Shown piece after piece: positions 1-8,352 of a DNA stretch of 64,000 nt (position 1 is the stretch's first letter; each line of letters starts with the position of its first letter). The DNA lies in NCBI RefSeq assembly GCF_900143025.1, contig NZ_FRCT01000002.1, positions 186,001 through 250,000 on the forward strand, in the 5' to 3' direction. The stretch is from Ruminococcus flavefaciens (GTDB lineage Bacteria; Bacillota; Clostridia; Oscillospirales; Ruminococcaceae). The translations under genes and the position numbers were made by a program. The notes under the pieces are model-generated. The model was not told the origin of the DNA. It worked only from the letters and a program-made list of their open reading frames with translations, and searched no databases.

Positions 1-1
1 C

Positions 2-439
2 GTAGGCTGCCTTATGCTTGGTAACCTCTGGAGAGAGTGTGGAGTTACAGAAAGACTTTCCGATACAGTTCAGAATGCTCTTATGAACATCGTAACAGTA
101 TTCCTTGGTATTTCTGTTGGTGCTACAACAGCTGCTGAGCGTTTCCTTTCACTGGAGACTATCAAGATCATAGTTCTTGGTCTTACAGCATTCTGCTTCT
201 CAACTGTAGGCGGACTTCTTGTCGGCAAGATCATGTATAAGCTTTCAGGCGGCAAGATCAATCCTCTTATCGGTTCAGCAGGTGTTTCAGCTGTTCCTAT
301 GGCAGCCCGTGTATCACAGATGGAAGGTCAGAAGGCTAATCCTTCAAACTTCTTGCTCATGCACGCTATGGGACCGAACGTTGCAGGCGTTATCGGTTCA
401 GCTATCGCAGCAGGCTTCCTTCTTGCAGTTTTCAAGTGA
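2..439 (+). CDS. Na+-transporting carboxylic acid decarboxylase beta subunit, C-terminal part
   Basis: The reading frame is open from the window edge, so the N-terminus is missing. The visible 145 residues are very hydrophobic, with glycine-rich helices and the segment [19 protein letters not shown] typical of the OadB/GcdB/MmdB family. These membrane subunits couple decarboxylation of a biotin-bound carboxyl group (oxaloacetate, glutaconyl-CoA or methylmalonyl-CoA) to Na+ export. The substrate cannot be told from this subunit alone; the alpha and biotin-carrier subunits should lie upstream, outside the window. A strong terminator follows directly. The protein fits the Na+ theme of the window (V-ATPase with Na+ ligands, AGCS symporter). 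Confidence 0.88.
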   Translation, partial: VGCLMLGNLWRECGVTERLSDTVQNALMNIVTVFLGISVGATTAAERFLSLETIKIIVLGLTAFCFSTVGGLLVGKIMYKLSGGKINPLIGSAGVSAVPMAARVSQMEGQKANPSNFLLMHAMGPNVAGVIGSAIAAGFLLAVFK

Positions 440-464
440 TAATTCACGGAAGATAATAATATAT

Positions 465-508
465 AAAGTCATAGTGTTTTGTTAAATATCAAAATGCTAT
501 GACTTTTT
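465..508 (+). terminator. Rho-independent terminator after the decarboxylase subunit
   Basis: A 16-bp stem (465-480 with 491-506, two G-U pairs) with a 10-nt loop runs into a T tract. It closes the decarboxylase transcript just before the next promoter. Confidence 0.88.
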
Positions 509-510
509 TA

Positions 511-539
511 TTGACATAGTGTATCAGATTATGTATAAT
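511..539 (+). promoter_or_regulatory. Sigma-A promoter of the alpha/beta hydrolase gene
   Basis: Perfect consensus: TTGACA (511-516), 17-nt spacer, TATAAT (534-539). It lies 34 nt before the hydrolase start codon. Confidence 0.85.
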
Positions 540-572
540 CAATTCATAAAAAGTATGAACGGAGGATAGGCT

Positions 573-1334
573 ATGAGCTATTTTACTTTTGACGGCAAAA
601 ATGTCTTTTATGAGGAATCAGGCGTTGGAACACCGCTGCTTTTAATGCATGGCAATACAGCATCTTCAAAAATGTATAATGAAATATCTAAGAGATATGC
701 TTCTGATTTTAATGTGATAATGATTGACTTTCTTGGACACGGACGCTCCGATAGGCTCAGTGAGTTTCCGACCGATTTGTGGTTTTATGAGGCACAGCAG
801 GTCATATCTTTCCTGCGTTATAAGGACTATAAGAACGTGTATATAATAGGGAGCAGCGGCGGTGCGATCGTTGCTCTGAACGTTGCACTCGAAGCACCGG
901 AGCTTGTCGGAAAGATCATTGCTGACAGTTTTGAGGGTGAAAAAGCTGATAAAAGATTTACACGGCAGCTTATTATGGACAGGAACAAAGCTGTAAATGA
1001 TGATGCAGCAAGAGGATTTTTTGAGTATATGCATGGTTCTGATTGGAAAAATATAGTTGAAAATGATACAGAAGCTATTATAAGGCACGAAAAAGAGATA
1101 GGAAATTTCTTTCACAAGCCCCTGAGTGAATTAAAAGCCGATCTGATGCTTACAGGAAGTAAAAAAGACAGCTTTATGTATAAAATATCTGATAACTATT
1201 ATGAAACTGTATATAGTCAGATACTCAAACAAATTCCACACGGTAAAATGCACCTGTTTGAAAGCGGGGATCACCCTGCTATCATCACAAATTCCTTGTT
1301 GTTTTATGACATTAGTATGGATTTTTTTAATTAG
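573..1334 (+). CDS. Alpha/beta hydrolase
   Basis: A 253-residue cytosolic protein with no signal peptide. It has the oxyanion-hole motif HGNTASS near residue 26, the nucleophile elbow IGSSGGA (G-x-S-x-G, around residue 92) and a late GDHP histidine, which together give the Ser-Asp/Glu-His triad of the fold. The family includes esterases, lipases, peptidases and C-C hydrolases, and the substrate cannot be predicted. The ATG has GGAGGA 6 nt upstream. It is a single-gene unit with its own consensus promoter, followed by an AT-rich inverted repeat. Confidence 0.85.
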   Translation: MSYFTFDGKNVFYEESGVGTPLLLMHGNTASSKMYNEISKRYASDFNVIMIDFLGHGRSDRLSEFPTDLWFYEAQQVISFLRYKDYKNVYIIGSSGGAIVALNVALEAPELVGKIIADSFEGEKADKRFTRQLIMDRNKAVNDDAARGFFEYMHGSDWKNIVENDTEAIIRHEKEIGNFFHKPLSELKADLMLTGSKKDSFMYKISDNYYETVYSQILKQIPHGKMHLFESGDHPAIITNSLLFYDISMDFFN

Positions 1335-1369
1335 AACAGGGCATTTTTTCTATATTAAAGCAGGTCATA

Positions 1370-1400
1370 AATATTTTTCATGTTTAACATGAAAAATATT
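1370..1400. repeat. Perfect 14-bp inverted repeat between the hydrolase gene and pgk
   Basis: The arms 1370-1383 and 1387-1400 are exactly complementary around a 3-nt centre (TTA). The repeat lies 35 nt after the hydrolase stop and just before the pgk promoter. No T run follows on either strand, so it is a weak terminator at best. An operator or an mRNA 3'-end stabilising hairpin are alternatives. Confidence 0.6.
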
Positions 1401-1410
1401 ACGGAAATAC

Positions 1411-1439
1411 TTGCAAAATTTCTTAGAATAGTGTAAAAT
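1411..1439 (+). promoter_or_regulatory. Promoter of the pgk-tpiA-gpmI cluster
   Basis: TTGCAA (1411-1416), 17-nt spacer, TAAAAT (1434-1439), about 65 nt before the pgk start. Confidence 0.7.
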
Positions 1440-1509
1440 AGTATTGTACGTTGTTAATTATATAACAACAGCTAAGAATTGTATTTTATTACGAAAGGAT
1501 GTCATACCA

Positions 1510-2730
1510 ATGGCAGGATTAAACAAGGTTACTGTAGAAGACATTAACGTTAAGGGAAGAAAGGTACTCGTAAGAGTTGACTTCAATGTTCCTATGAAGG
1601 ACGGCGTTATCACAAACGATAACAGAATCCAGGCTGCTCTTCCAACTATCAATAAGCTCGTTGAGAACGGCGCAAAGGTAGTTCTTTGCTCACATCTCGG
1701 CAAGCCAAAGAACGGTCCTGAGGCTAAGTTCTCACTTGCTCCTGCAGCAAAGAGACTTGGTGAGCTCGTAAAGACAAATGTTATTTTTGCAGCTGACGAT
1801 ACTGTTGTAGGCGACAATGCAAAGAAGGCTGTTGCTGCAATGAAGGACGGCGAGATCGTTGTTCTTGAGAATACACGTTTCCGCGGCGACGAAGAGACAA
1901 AGAACGGCGAGCAGTTCTCCAAGGAGCTTGCTGATCTTATCGACGGTGAAGTATTCGTTATGGACGCTTTTGGTTCTGCTCACAGAGCTCATGCTTCAAC
2001 AGCAGGCGTTACTAAGTTCGTTAAGGAAACTGCAGTTGGTTATCTCATGCAGAAGGAGATCCAGTATCTCGGTAATGCAGTAGAGGTTCCTGTAAGACCG
2101 TTCGTTGCTATCCTCGGTGGTGCTAAGGTTGCTGACAAGCTCAATGTTATCTCTAACCTCCTTGAAAAGTGTGATACACTTATCATCGGCGGCGGTATGG
2201 CATATACATTTATAAAGGCACAGGGCGGCTCTATCGGTAAGTCACTCGTTGACGAAGAGAAGCTTGACTATTGTAAGGAAATGCTTGCAAAGGCTGAGAA
2301 GCTCGGCAAAAAGATCCTTCTCCCTGTTGATACAGCAGTTGCTGCATCATTCCCTGATCCTATCGACGCAGAGCTTAGCGTAGAGTATGTTGACGCTGAT
2401 AAGATCCCTGCTGACAAGATGGGACTTGATATCGGACCTAAGACAGCTGCTATCTTTGCTGAAGCTGCAAAGAACGCAAAGACTGTTGTTTGGAACGGTC
2501 CTATGGGCGTATTCGAGAACCCAACTCTCAAGAAGGGCACAGTTGCTGTTTGTGAGGCTCTTGCACAGGCTGACGCTACAACTATCATCGGCGGCGGTGA
2601 CTCTGCTACAGCTGCTATCCAGCTCGGTTTTGCTGACAAGATGAGCCACATCTCTACAGGTGGCGGTGCTTCACTTGAATACCTCGAAGGCAAGGTTCTT
2701 CCTGGTGTTGCAGCTATCGCTGAAAAGTAA
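1510..2730 (+). CDS. pgk: Phosphoglycerate kinase
   Basis: Converts 1,3-bisphosphoglycerate and ADP to 3-phosphoglycerate and ATP in glycolysis. The 406 residues match the family length. Visible motifs are VRVDFNVP near the N-terminus, SHLGKP, the [10 protein letters not shown] substrate loop, [10 protein letters not shown], and the nucleotide-binding GGGDSATA near the C-terminus. The frame is open further upstream, but the ATG at 1510 is chosen because AAAGGAT lies 10 nt before it and the family N-terminus starts here. It is first in a glycolytic cluster with tpiA and gpmI. Codon use is strongly biased (CTT, GGT, GCT), as expected for a highly expressed gene. Confidence 0.97.
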   Translation: MAGLNKVTVEDINVKGRKVLVRVDFNVPMKDGVITNDNRIQAALPTINKLVENGAKVVLCSHLGKPKNGPEAKFSLAPAAKRLGELVKTNVIFAADDTVVGDNAKKAVAAMKDGEIVVLENTRFRGDEETKNGEQFSKELADLIDGEVFVMDAFGSAHRAHASTAGVTKFVKETAVGYLMQKEIQYLGNAVEVPVRPFVAILGGAKVADKLNVISNLLEKCDTLIIGGGMAYTFIKAQGGSIGKSLVDEEKLDYCKEMLAKAEKLGKKILLPVDTAVAASFPDPIDAELSVEYVDADKIPADKMGLDIGPKTAAIFAEAAKNAKTVVWNGPMGVFENPTLKKGTVAVCEALAQADATTIIGGGDSATAAIQLGFADKMSHISTGGGASLEYLEGKVLPGVAAIAEK

Positions 2731-2741
2731 TTGAATTTATA

Positions 2742-2774
2742 AACAGGGCGGGTAGAGATATTCGCCCTTGTTTC
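2742..2774 (+). terminator. Weak hairpin between pgk and the small membrane protein gene
   Basis: AGGGCG (2745-2750) pairs with CGCCCT(T) near 2764-2770, with a bulge and a short T-rich tail. It probably causes partial termination or differential mRNA stability within the glycolytic cluster rather than a full stop. Confidence 0.5.
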
Positions 2775-2801
2775 AGTATCAAAGAAAAGGAAATAACCGT
2801 A

Positions 2802-3026
2802 ATGGAAGCTATCAGAAAATTTAAAGAGGAAAACGGCGAAAAGGTTTTTCTCTATGTAATTATAGGATTTCTTGCAGGTGTAATTGTCGGACTTTTATTA
2901 TCTCCTGTAAAAAATGGAATTGCAATCGGAAGCTACAACGGTGCGAACAATCAGTTCAAAAACTCAAATAATATTGAGAAAAAAGATAAAAAGTGCTGTA
3001 AAAAGCATAAATGTAATAAGGAGTAA
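2802..3026 (+). CDS. Small single-pass membrane protein with Lys/Cys-rich tail
   Basis: 74 residues: a charged N-terminus (1-14), one predicted membrane helix (about 15-35, containing GFLAGVIVGLLLSP, as seen in YtxH-like small proteins), then a hydrophilic stretch ending in a basic tail with three cysteines (KKCCKKHKC). AGAAAAGG precedes the ATG. It lies between pgk and tpiA with only 6 nt to tpiA, so it is almost certainly co-transcribed. I do not recognise a family beyond a loose YtxH resemblance. The CC...HKC tail could bind a metal, which is speculative. Confidence 0.7.
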   Translation: MEAIRKFKEENGEKVFLYVIIGFLAGVIVGLLLSPVKNGIAIGSYNGANNQFKNSNNIEKKDKKCCKKHKCNKE

Positions 3027-3032
3027 TCAGTA

Positions 3033-3809
3033 ATGAATAAGTCATTAAGAAAGGCAATCATTGCCGGAAACTGGAAAATGAACAAGACTCGTCCTGAGGC
3101 TAAGGAGCTTCTCGAAGCAATCAAGCCTCTCGTTGCTAATGCTGATGGCAAGATCGAGGTCATCGCTTGCGTACCTTTCACAAATCTTGAAACTGCAATC
3201 AATACAACAGCAGGCAGCAACGTAAAGATCGGTGCTGAGAATGTACACTTTGAGAAGAGCGGTGCATTCACAGGTGAGATATCAGCTGATATGCTCACAG
3301 AGCTCGGAGTTGAGTATGTTGTTATCGGTCACAGCGAGAGAAGACAGTATTTCGGAGAAACAGATGAAACTGTAAACAAGAGAACACTTGCTGCTCTTAA
3401 TGCAGGTCTCAAGCCTATCGTTTGCGTTGGCGAGCTCAAGTGGGAGCGTCAGTGCAACATTACAGAAGAAGTTATCGCTCGTCAGATCAAGCTTGATCTC
3501 TGGGACGTAACAGCTGAGCAGGTTAAGAATGTTGTTATCGCTTACGAGCCTGTATGGGCTATCGGTACAGGTCTTACAGCTACACCTGATCAGGCACAGG
3601 AAGTTTGCGCATTTATCCGTGCACAGCTTGCTAAGAAGTACGATCAGGCTACAGCAGATGCTGTAACTATCCAGTATGGTGGTTCTATGAACGCCGGCAA
3701 TGCTGCTGAGCTTCTTGCACAGCCTGATATCGACGGTGGTCTTATCGGTGGTGCTTCACTGAAGGCTGCTGACTTCAATACAATCGTACAGGCAGCTGTT
3801 AACGGCTAA
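3033..3809 (+). CDS. tpiA: Triosephosphate isomerase
   Basis: Interconverts dihydroxyacetone phosphate and glyceraldehyde 3-phosphate. 258 residues, the usual length. It shows the N-terminal GNWKMN with the substrate lysine, the catalytic histidine in VIGHSERR, the catalytic glutamate in YEPVWAIGTG followed by the flexible loop, and the phosphate-binding YGGSM and GGASL segments. AAGGAG lies 8 nt before the ATG. It is the third gene of the glycolytic cluster and has the same codon bias as pgk. Confidence 0.97.
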   Translation: MNKSLRKAIIAGNWKMNKTRPEAKELLEAIKPLVANADGKIEVIACVPFTNLETAINTTAGSNVKIGAENVHFEKSGAFTGEISADMLTELGVEYVVIGHSERRQYFGETDETVNKRTLAALNAGLKPIVCVGELKWERQCNITEEVIARQIKLDLWDVTAEQVKNVVIAYEPVWAIGTGLTATPDQAQEVCAFIRAQLAKKYDQATADAVTIQYGGSMNAGNAAELLAQPDIDGGLIGGASLKAADFNTIVQAAVNG

Positions 3810-3818
3810 TAAATCTAA

Positions 3819-3841
3819 AAGGGCGGATAATATCCGCCCTT
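3819..3841 (+). terminator. GC-rich hairpin after tpiA
   Basis: AAGGGCGGATA and TATCCGCCCTT form an 11-bp palindrome separated by one base. No good T run follows (AAATATG), so partial termination or an RNA-stability element between tpiA and gpmI is more likely than full termination. Confidence 0.55.
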
Positions 3842-3862
3842 AAATATGAAAGGAAAATTCAT

Positions 3863-5383
3863 ATGTCAAAGAAACCCGTAGCACTTATAATCATGGACGG
3901 CTTCGGATACAATCCCGATACATACGGCAACGCTATAGCTGCTGCTAAGAAGCCTAATCTTGATAAATACATGGCTGAGTGCCCTAATACTATAATCGGC
4001 GCAAGTGGACTTGATGTAGGTCTGCCTGACGGTCAGATGGGTAACTCTGAAGTAGGACACACAAATATCGGCGCAGGACGCATTGTTTATCAGATGCTCG
4101 TTAAGATATCCAAGGATATCAAGGACGGAACATTCGAGAGTAACAAGGCTATTCTTGGAGCTATGAATAACTGCAAGGAAAAAGGAAGCGCTCTTCATCT
4201 TATGGGACTTCTTTCACCTGGCGGTGTTCACAGCCACATGGAGCATCTTTACGGTATCGTAGAAATGGCTAAGAAGAATGGACTTGATAAGGTTTATATT
4301 CATGCTTTCCTTGACGGAAGAGATGTTCCTCCTTCATCAGCTGCTGAATATATGGAGGAGACAGTTGCAGAACTCAATAAGATCGGTCTTGGTAAGATAG
4401 CTACTATCTCAGGACGTTTCTATGCAATGGACAGAGATAATGCTTGGGACAGAGTTGAAAAGGCTTATGCTGCTCTTGTTTACGGCGAAGGCGTTCAGGA
4501 AACAGATCCTGTACAGGCTATAAAGAACTCTTACGCAAATGAAGTTACTGATGAGTTTATGCTTCCTACAGTTATCGCAGGCGGAGCACAGATCAAGGCT
4601 GATGACAGTGTTATCTTCTTTAACTTTCGTCCTGACAGAGCAAGACAGATAACACGTTCATTTGTTGATCCTGATTTTGCAGGATTTGAAAGAAAGAACG
4701 GATTTTTCCCTGTTAACTTTGTTTGCATGGCTCAGTATGATGCAACTATGCCTAATGTAACTGTTGCATATCCTCCTGAGCAGCTTACAATGACAATGGG
4801 CGAATATCTTTCAAAGCTCGGAAAAACTCAGCTCCGTATCGCTGAAACACAGAAGTATGCACACGTTACTTTCTTCTTTAACGGCGGTGAGGAAAAGCAG
4901 TTTGAGGGCGAGGACAGAATACTCATAAAGTCTCCTGATGTTCCTACATTTGACCTCAAGCCTGAAATGAGCGCGTATGAAGTATGCGATGCAGTTTGTG
5001 AAGCTATCGACTCCGATAAGTACGATGTTATCATACTTAACTATGCTAACTGCGACATGGTAGGTCATACAGGTGTATTTGATGCTGCTGTAAAGGCTGT
5101 TGAGGCTACAGATACCTGCGTTGGACGTATGGTTGATAAGATACTTGCTAAGGGCGGTGCTGCTCTTATTACAGCCGATCACGGTAATGCTGATAAGATG
5201 ATGGAGCCTGATGGAAGTCCATTTACTGCACATACAACAAATCCTGTTCCGCTTATTGCTGTAGGAGTTGAAGGTACTCTTGCAGAGGGCGGTGTACTTG
5301 CTGATCTTGCTCCTACAATGCTTGATATTATGGGAGTTCCACAGCCTGCTGAAATGACAGGAAAGAGCTTACTTAAAAAATAA
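3863..5383 (+). CDS. gpmI: 2,3-Bisphosphoglycerate-independent phosphoglycerate mutase
   Basis: Interconverts 3- and 2-phosphoglycerate through a phosphoserine, using Mn2+. 506 residues, family-typical. Visible motifs are MDGFGYNP (metal-binding Asp), the nucleophile region MGNSEVGH with the catalytic Ser near residue 60, the DGRD substrate motif, FFNFRPDRARQ, and the C-terminal metal site NCDMVGHTG and TADHGN. It is the last gene of the glycolytic cluster and ends at a clean terminator. AAAGGAAA precedes the ATG. Confidence 0.97.
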   Translation: MSKKPVALIIMDGFGYNPDTYGNAIAAAKKPNLDKYMAECPNTIIGASGLDVGLPDGQMGNSEVGHTNIGAGRIVYQMLVKISKDIKDGTFESNKAILGAMNNCKEKGSALHLMGLLSPGGVHSHMEHLYGIVEMAKKNGLDKVYIHAFLDGRDVPPSSAAEYMEETVAELNKIGLGKIATISGRFYAMDRDNAWDRVEKAYAALVYGEGVQETDPVQAIKNSYANEVTDEFMLPTVIAGGAQIKADDSVIFFNFRPDRARQITRSFVDPDFAGFERKNGFFPVNFVCMAQYDATMPNVTVAYPPEQLTMTMGEYLSKLGKTQLRIAETQKYAHVTFFFNGGEEKQFEGEDRILIKSPDVPTFDLKPEMSAYEVCDAVCEAIDSDKYDVIILNYANCDMVGHTGVFDAAVKAVEATDTCVGRMVDKILAKGGAALITADHGNADKMMEPDGSPFTAHTTNPVPLIAVGVEGTLAEGGVLADLAPTMLDIMGVPQPAEMTGKSLLKK

Positions 5384-5389
5384 TTTATT

Positions 5390-5414
5390 AAAGCGGATCT
5401 TTTGATCCGCTTTT
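5390..5414 (+). terminator. Terminator of the glycolytic cluster
   Basis: A 10-bp stem AAAGCGGATC/GATCCGCTTT with a 4-nt loop, then TTTTCT. Confidence 0.85.
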
Positions 5415-5417
5415 CTA

Positions 5418-5446
5418 TTGACAAATCAGTTTGGTTATGATAACAT
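5418..5446 (+). promoter_or_regulatory. Promoter of the apbE operon
   Basis: TTGACA (5418-5423), 17 nt, TAACAT (5441-5446), beginning right after the gpmI terminator. Confidence 0.65.
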
Positions 5447-5531
5447 TATATCTGGTTGTTTAAATTTTGCATTCATATGCAAGCAATGATAAATAAATTA
5501 TAATTGTTAAGGTCGTTTTAGGAGATAAAAT

Positions 5532-6581
5532 ATGTCGATCAAAAGAAATGGTATTGCAATTATCCTTTTTTCCTTTCTTTTTTTATACAGCTGCGGAAAA
5601 AGCAGCAATTCACAAGTAAAAAATAATAAAACCGATCCTGTCGTAAGAGATGTATTTGCAATGGATACATATATGAGCCTGAAGGCATATGGAAATGAAG
5701 CTGAACAAGCGATCGAAGATTCGGAAAAACGTATTTTCGAGCTTGAAAATGAACTTTCCACTACATTGGATAGTAGTGACATATGGAAGCTCGATAATTC
5801 TAACGGTGAATCGATAAGTGTATGCGATGATACTCTTACTCTTATACAAAAAGCTCAGGAAATCGGAAACAAAACCGACGGAGCACTTGATATTACAGTT
5901 TATCCTGTCTTGAAAGAATGGGGCTTTACAACAGGAGATTACAAAATCCCTGAAAAAAACAGGCTGTCTGAGCTTCTTAAAAATGTTGACTATAATATCA
6001 TCTCAGTAAAAGGCAATAGTGTTTTTTTGCCCGAAAATGTACAGATCGACCTCGGAGCACTTGCAAAAGGCTATACAGGTGACGAAATAATGCAGATAAT
6101 GAAGTCTCACGGCGTAACTTCTGCTATTGTAAGTCTTGGCGGAAATGTTCAGGCACTCGGCAGCAAAACAGACGGCTCTGCATGGAAGGTATCTGTAAGG
6201 GATCCTTTTGATAGCGAAAGTGATATGTGTATAGTTGATATTATAGGTAAAGCAGTTATCACATCTGGAAATTATGAGCGTTTTTTCTATGGGGATGACG
6301 GCAATAAATATTGGCACATAATTGATCCTGATGACGGATATCCTGCTGACAACGGACTCGTTTCAGTTACAGTTATAGGTGATAACGGCCTTGAATGTGA
6401 TGCTCTCTCCACGGCGTTTTTTGTTCTTGGATATGATGGAACAATTGATTATCTGCGTTCAGATCCTAAGTATGATGTGATTTTAGTCACTGATGATAAG
6501 AAAATATACTATACCGACGGACTCGAAAAAAGTTTTCAGAATATAAGTGGAATGCCTGCGGAGGTGATCTCTGTTGACTAA
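5532..6581 (+). CDS. apbE: ApbE family FAD:protein FMN transferase, lipoprotein
   Basis: ApbE enzymes transfer FMN from FAD to a Thr/Ser of target redox proteins (for example RnfG/RnfD, NqrB/C) outside the membrane. 349 residues with a signal peptide and lipobox LYSC (Cys21), so it is anchored on the outer face. Family motifs are MDTYMSL near the mature N-terminus, DLGALAKGY around residue 177, SLGGNVQALG, SGNYERFF, and the Mg2+-site region HIIDP followed by DALSTAFFVLG. GGAG precedes the ATG. It overlaps the next gene by 8 nt. The flavinylated partner is not in the window; an Rnf complex elsewhere is plausible. Confidence 0.92.
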   Translation: MSIKRNGIAIILFSFLFLYSCGKSSNSQVKNNKTDPVVRDVFAMDTYMSLKAYGNEAEQAIEDSEKRIFELENELSTTLDSSDIWKLDNSNGESISVCDDTLTLIQKAQEIGNKTDGALDITVYPVLKEWGFTTGDYKIPEKNRLSELLKNVDYNIISVKGNSVFLPENVQIDLGALAKGYTGDEIMQIMKSHGVTSAIVSLGGNVQALGSKTDGSAWKVSVRDPFDSESDMCIVDIIGKAVITSGNYERFFYGDDGNKYWHIIDPDDGYPADNGLVSVTVIGDNGLECDALSTAFFVLGYDGTIDYLRSDPKYDVILVTDDKKIYYTDGLEKSFQNISGMPAEVISVD

Positions 6582-6930
6582 AGGAGTTAAACTGCTTATA
6601 ACAGTGGTGGCTGTTTTATTTATCGGCTCTATTATATGGGTCATATTAAGTCACAGGGCATCAGAAAGCACTTATGTCGAGATAGTTCAGAATAATAAGG
6701 TTATATATACCTTTGATCTTTCAAAGGAAAAAGACAGAACTTTTCGTATAGAAGATAATAATGGCGGCTGGAACGAAATAAAAATCGAAAACGGCAGGAT
6801 AAGTATATCCGACGCGGATTGTCCGGATCATACCTGCGTAAAAACAGGTGTATTAAAATCGGAAACAATGCCAATAGTTTGCCTGCCGCACAAACTTGTT
6901 ATACGTTTTTCCGAGAAGGAGCAGAGTTGA
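6574..6930 (+). CDS. NusG domain II-containing exported protein
   Basis: 118 residues with one N-terminal membrane helix (about 5-26) and then a small extracytoplasmic domain. The segment DCPDHTCVKTG followed by MPIVCLPHKLVI is the signature of stand-alone NusG domain II proteins, with Cys residues positioned as in the family. The start is TTG at 6574: GGAGGTG lies 7 nt before it and the gene overlaps apbE by 8 nt. Such proteins often sit beside ApbE and a Gx transporter family protein, and a role in the same envelope redox or quinone system is inferred. The molecular function is unknown. Confidence 0.82.
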   Translation: MTKGVKLLITVVAVLFIGSIIWVILSHRASESTYVEIVQNNKVIYTFDLSKEKDRTFRIEDNNGGWNEIKIENGRISISDADCPDHTCVKTGVLKSETMPIVCLPHKLVIRFSEKEQS

Positions 6931-6931
6931 T

Positions 6932-7432
6932 ATGAAAACAAAAAGACTCGCCGAGCTTGCACTTCTTACAGCTGTTGCCCTGATTATTTTTATTATAGAG
7001 CTTCGTATCCCGAACCTTGTTGCTATCCCCGGAGTTAAGCTCGGACTTGCAAATATCATAACAGTATATGCCGTTTATAAATACAGTGCCAAAGAAGTTG
7101 CAATGGTCGTTTTCTCCCGTGTTCTTCTTGGCTCAATATTCGGTGGCAATATTTCTGCTATAATTTACAGTATGGCAGGAGCTGTAATGTGCCTTATAGG
7201 TATGCTTGCAGTAAAAAGGATAGTACCTGTCAATTATATATGGCTCAGCAGTATAATCGGAGCAATATTACATAATACAGGACAAATAATCATAGCGATA
7301 ATTATTATGAGATCATTCGCTGTTATGTATCATTATCCCTATCTTATTATATCGGGCTGTATTGCAGGTGCATTTACAGGAATATGCGCCCAGCTTCTGA
7401 TAAAAAGAGTATTTGCAAGCAAAAGCAGTTGA
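6932..7432 (+). CDS. Gx transporter family protein (heptaprenyl diphosphate synthase component I-like)
   Basis: 166 residues and about five membrane helices. The start LAELALLTAVALIIFIIE and the motif IPGVKLGLANI match the Gx transporter / HepT-component-I membrane family, related to ECF substrate-binding components. The ATG at 6932 is used, with GAAGGAG 11 nt upstream, rather than earlier in-frame codons inside the preceding gene. It follows the NusG-II gene by 1 nt, so apbE, NusG-II and this gene form one operon. Known members are annotated as component I of heptaprenyl diphosphate synthase, but a small-molecule transport role is equally likely. Confidence 0.8.
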   Translation: MKTKRLAELALLTAVALIIFIIELRIPNLVAIPGVKLGLANIITVYAVYKYSAKEVAMVVFSRVLLGSIFGGNISAIIYSMAGAVMCLIGMLAVKRIVPVNYIWLSSIIGAILHNTGQIIIAIIIMRSFAVMYHYPYLIISGCIAGAFTGICAQLLIKRVFASKSS

Positions 7433-7476
7433 AAATGGCGATAAAATATGTTATAATGGTCATTGAGGTGAAATAA

Positions 7477-7698
7477 ATGAATCCAATGAACGTGTTTAAG
7501 CTGAAGTCGCTTCTTGAGAGATTTAAAGAAAACCACCCTAAGGTACCTCTTTTCTTCAAAGCGGCAGTTGGCAGTATACAGGAGGGAAGTATTATCGAAA
7601 TAAAGGTAATTACTCCTGAAAACAAATCTATAGTTACCAATATGAAAATTAATTCGGAAGATCTTTCCTTGATCGAAGAATTGAAAAATATGCAGTAA
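7477..7698 (+). CDS. Small conserved Clostridia protein of unknown function
   Basis: 73 residues, no membrane segment, beginning MNPMNVFKLKSLLERFK. This is a common small protein of Clostridia: a basic helical N-terminus with HPKVPLFFKA, then a beta-rich part (EGSIIEIKVITPE) and an acidic end (DLSLIEELKNM). GAGGTG precedes the ATG. It follows the Gx transporter gene by 44 nt and ends at a shared bidirectional terminator. I can assign no function. Confidence 0.7.
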   Translation: MNPMNVFKLKSLLERFKENHPKVPLFFKAAVGSIQEGSIIEIKVITPENKSIVTNMKINSEDLSLIEELKNMQ

Positions 7699-7700
7699 AA

Positions 7701-7725
7701 AAGCTGCCGCAAAAAGCGGCAGCTT
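7701..7725. terminator. Bidirectional terminator between the small protein gene and cobO
   Basis: A 10-bp stem AAGCTGCCGC/GCGGCAGCTT with an AAAAA loop. The A run before it gives a T tract on the minus strand, so it best serves cobO; it also lies right after the plus-strand stop. Confidence 0.85.
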
Positions 7726-8239
7726 AATATTCTATCCCTTTTCGGGCACATATTCCTTTTTCAAACGGGTGCTTTACAGCTGACATCTCAGTGAGATAGT
7801 CGGCTTGTTTTTTTAATGCATCAGTTGGCATTCTGCCGGTCATTACGATTTCGCATTTATCAGAGCAATTTTTTATAAAATCGTCAGCAAGCTCAGTATC
7901 AACGAGTTTCTTATTATATGCGTCAATAAATTCATCAAGCACTATAAGCTGTACATTATCATAGAGCCGCATATCAGCAGCTTTTTTCAGCATTTCTGTG
8001 TGATATCTTGCAACATTGCTCTTTTCCTCATCATTCATTTCAAATGTAAACTTATTGCACATTTCACAGCACATTACTTCAATGTTATCCAGAGCGCTGA
8101 GAACAGATATTTCCGATGAACTGCCATTTTTTAGAAACTGAAAAAAAGCAGTCTTCATTCCCGCACCGCAGGCACGTACTGTAAGTCCTACAGCGGCTGT
8201 CGTTTTTCCTTTTCCATTTCCATAATATATATGCAGCAT
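7724..8239 (-). CDS. cobO: Cob(I)yrinic acid a,c-diamide adenosyltransferase
   Basis: Transfers the adenosyl group of ATP to the cobalt of corrinoids, giving adenosylcobalamin precursors or salvage products. 171 residues of the BtuR/CobO family. It has the unusual N-terminal P-loop GNGKGKTTAA (residues 8-17), the Walker B-like LDEFIDA, and the TGRMP motif near the C-terminus. It is a single gene read leftwards from its own promoter. No other B12 gene is near, so a salvage role is likely. Confidence 0.93.
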   Translation of the reverse strand: MLHIYYGNGKGKTTAAVGLTVRACGAGMKTAFFQFLKNGSSSEISVLSALDNIEVMCCEMCNKFTFEMNDEEKSNVARYHTEMLKKAADMRLYDNVQLIVLDEFIDAYNKKLVDTELADDFIKNCSDKCEIVMTGRMPTDALKKQADYLTEMSAVKHPFEKGICARKGIEY

Positions 8240-8259
8240 AACTTTTCACCTCTAAAATC

Positions 8260-8288
8260 ATTATAGCATCTTGAACTTGTTTAATCAA
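8260..8288 (-). promoter_or_regulatory. Promoter of cobO
   Basis: On the minus strand: TTGATT (8288-8283), 17 nt, TATAAT (8265-8260). It is back to back with the promoter of the HAD gene. I see no cobalamin riboswitch in the short leader. Confidence 0.7.
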
Positions 8289-8291
8289 GAC

Positions 8292-8320
8292 TTGACAGCG
8301 TTTTTTTAAGGGATTATAAT
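8292..8320 (+). promoter_or_regulatory. Promoter of the HAD phosphatase gene
   Basis: Perfect TTGACA (8292-8297), 17 nt, TATAAT (8315-8320). Confidence 0.85.
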
Positions 8321-8352
8321 TATAAAAGATGTAAATTTCAAGGAGTGTTTAA

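Noticed and set aside
8240..8352. Possible cobalamin riboswitch before cobO
   Set aside because: The leader is only about 15-20 nt; no B12-box.
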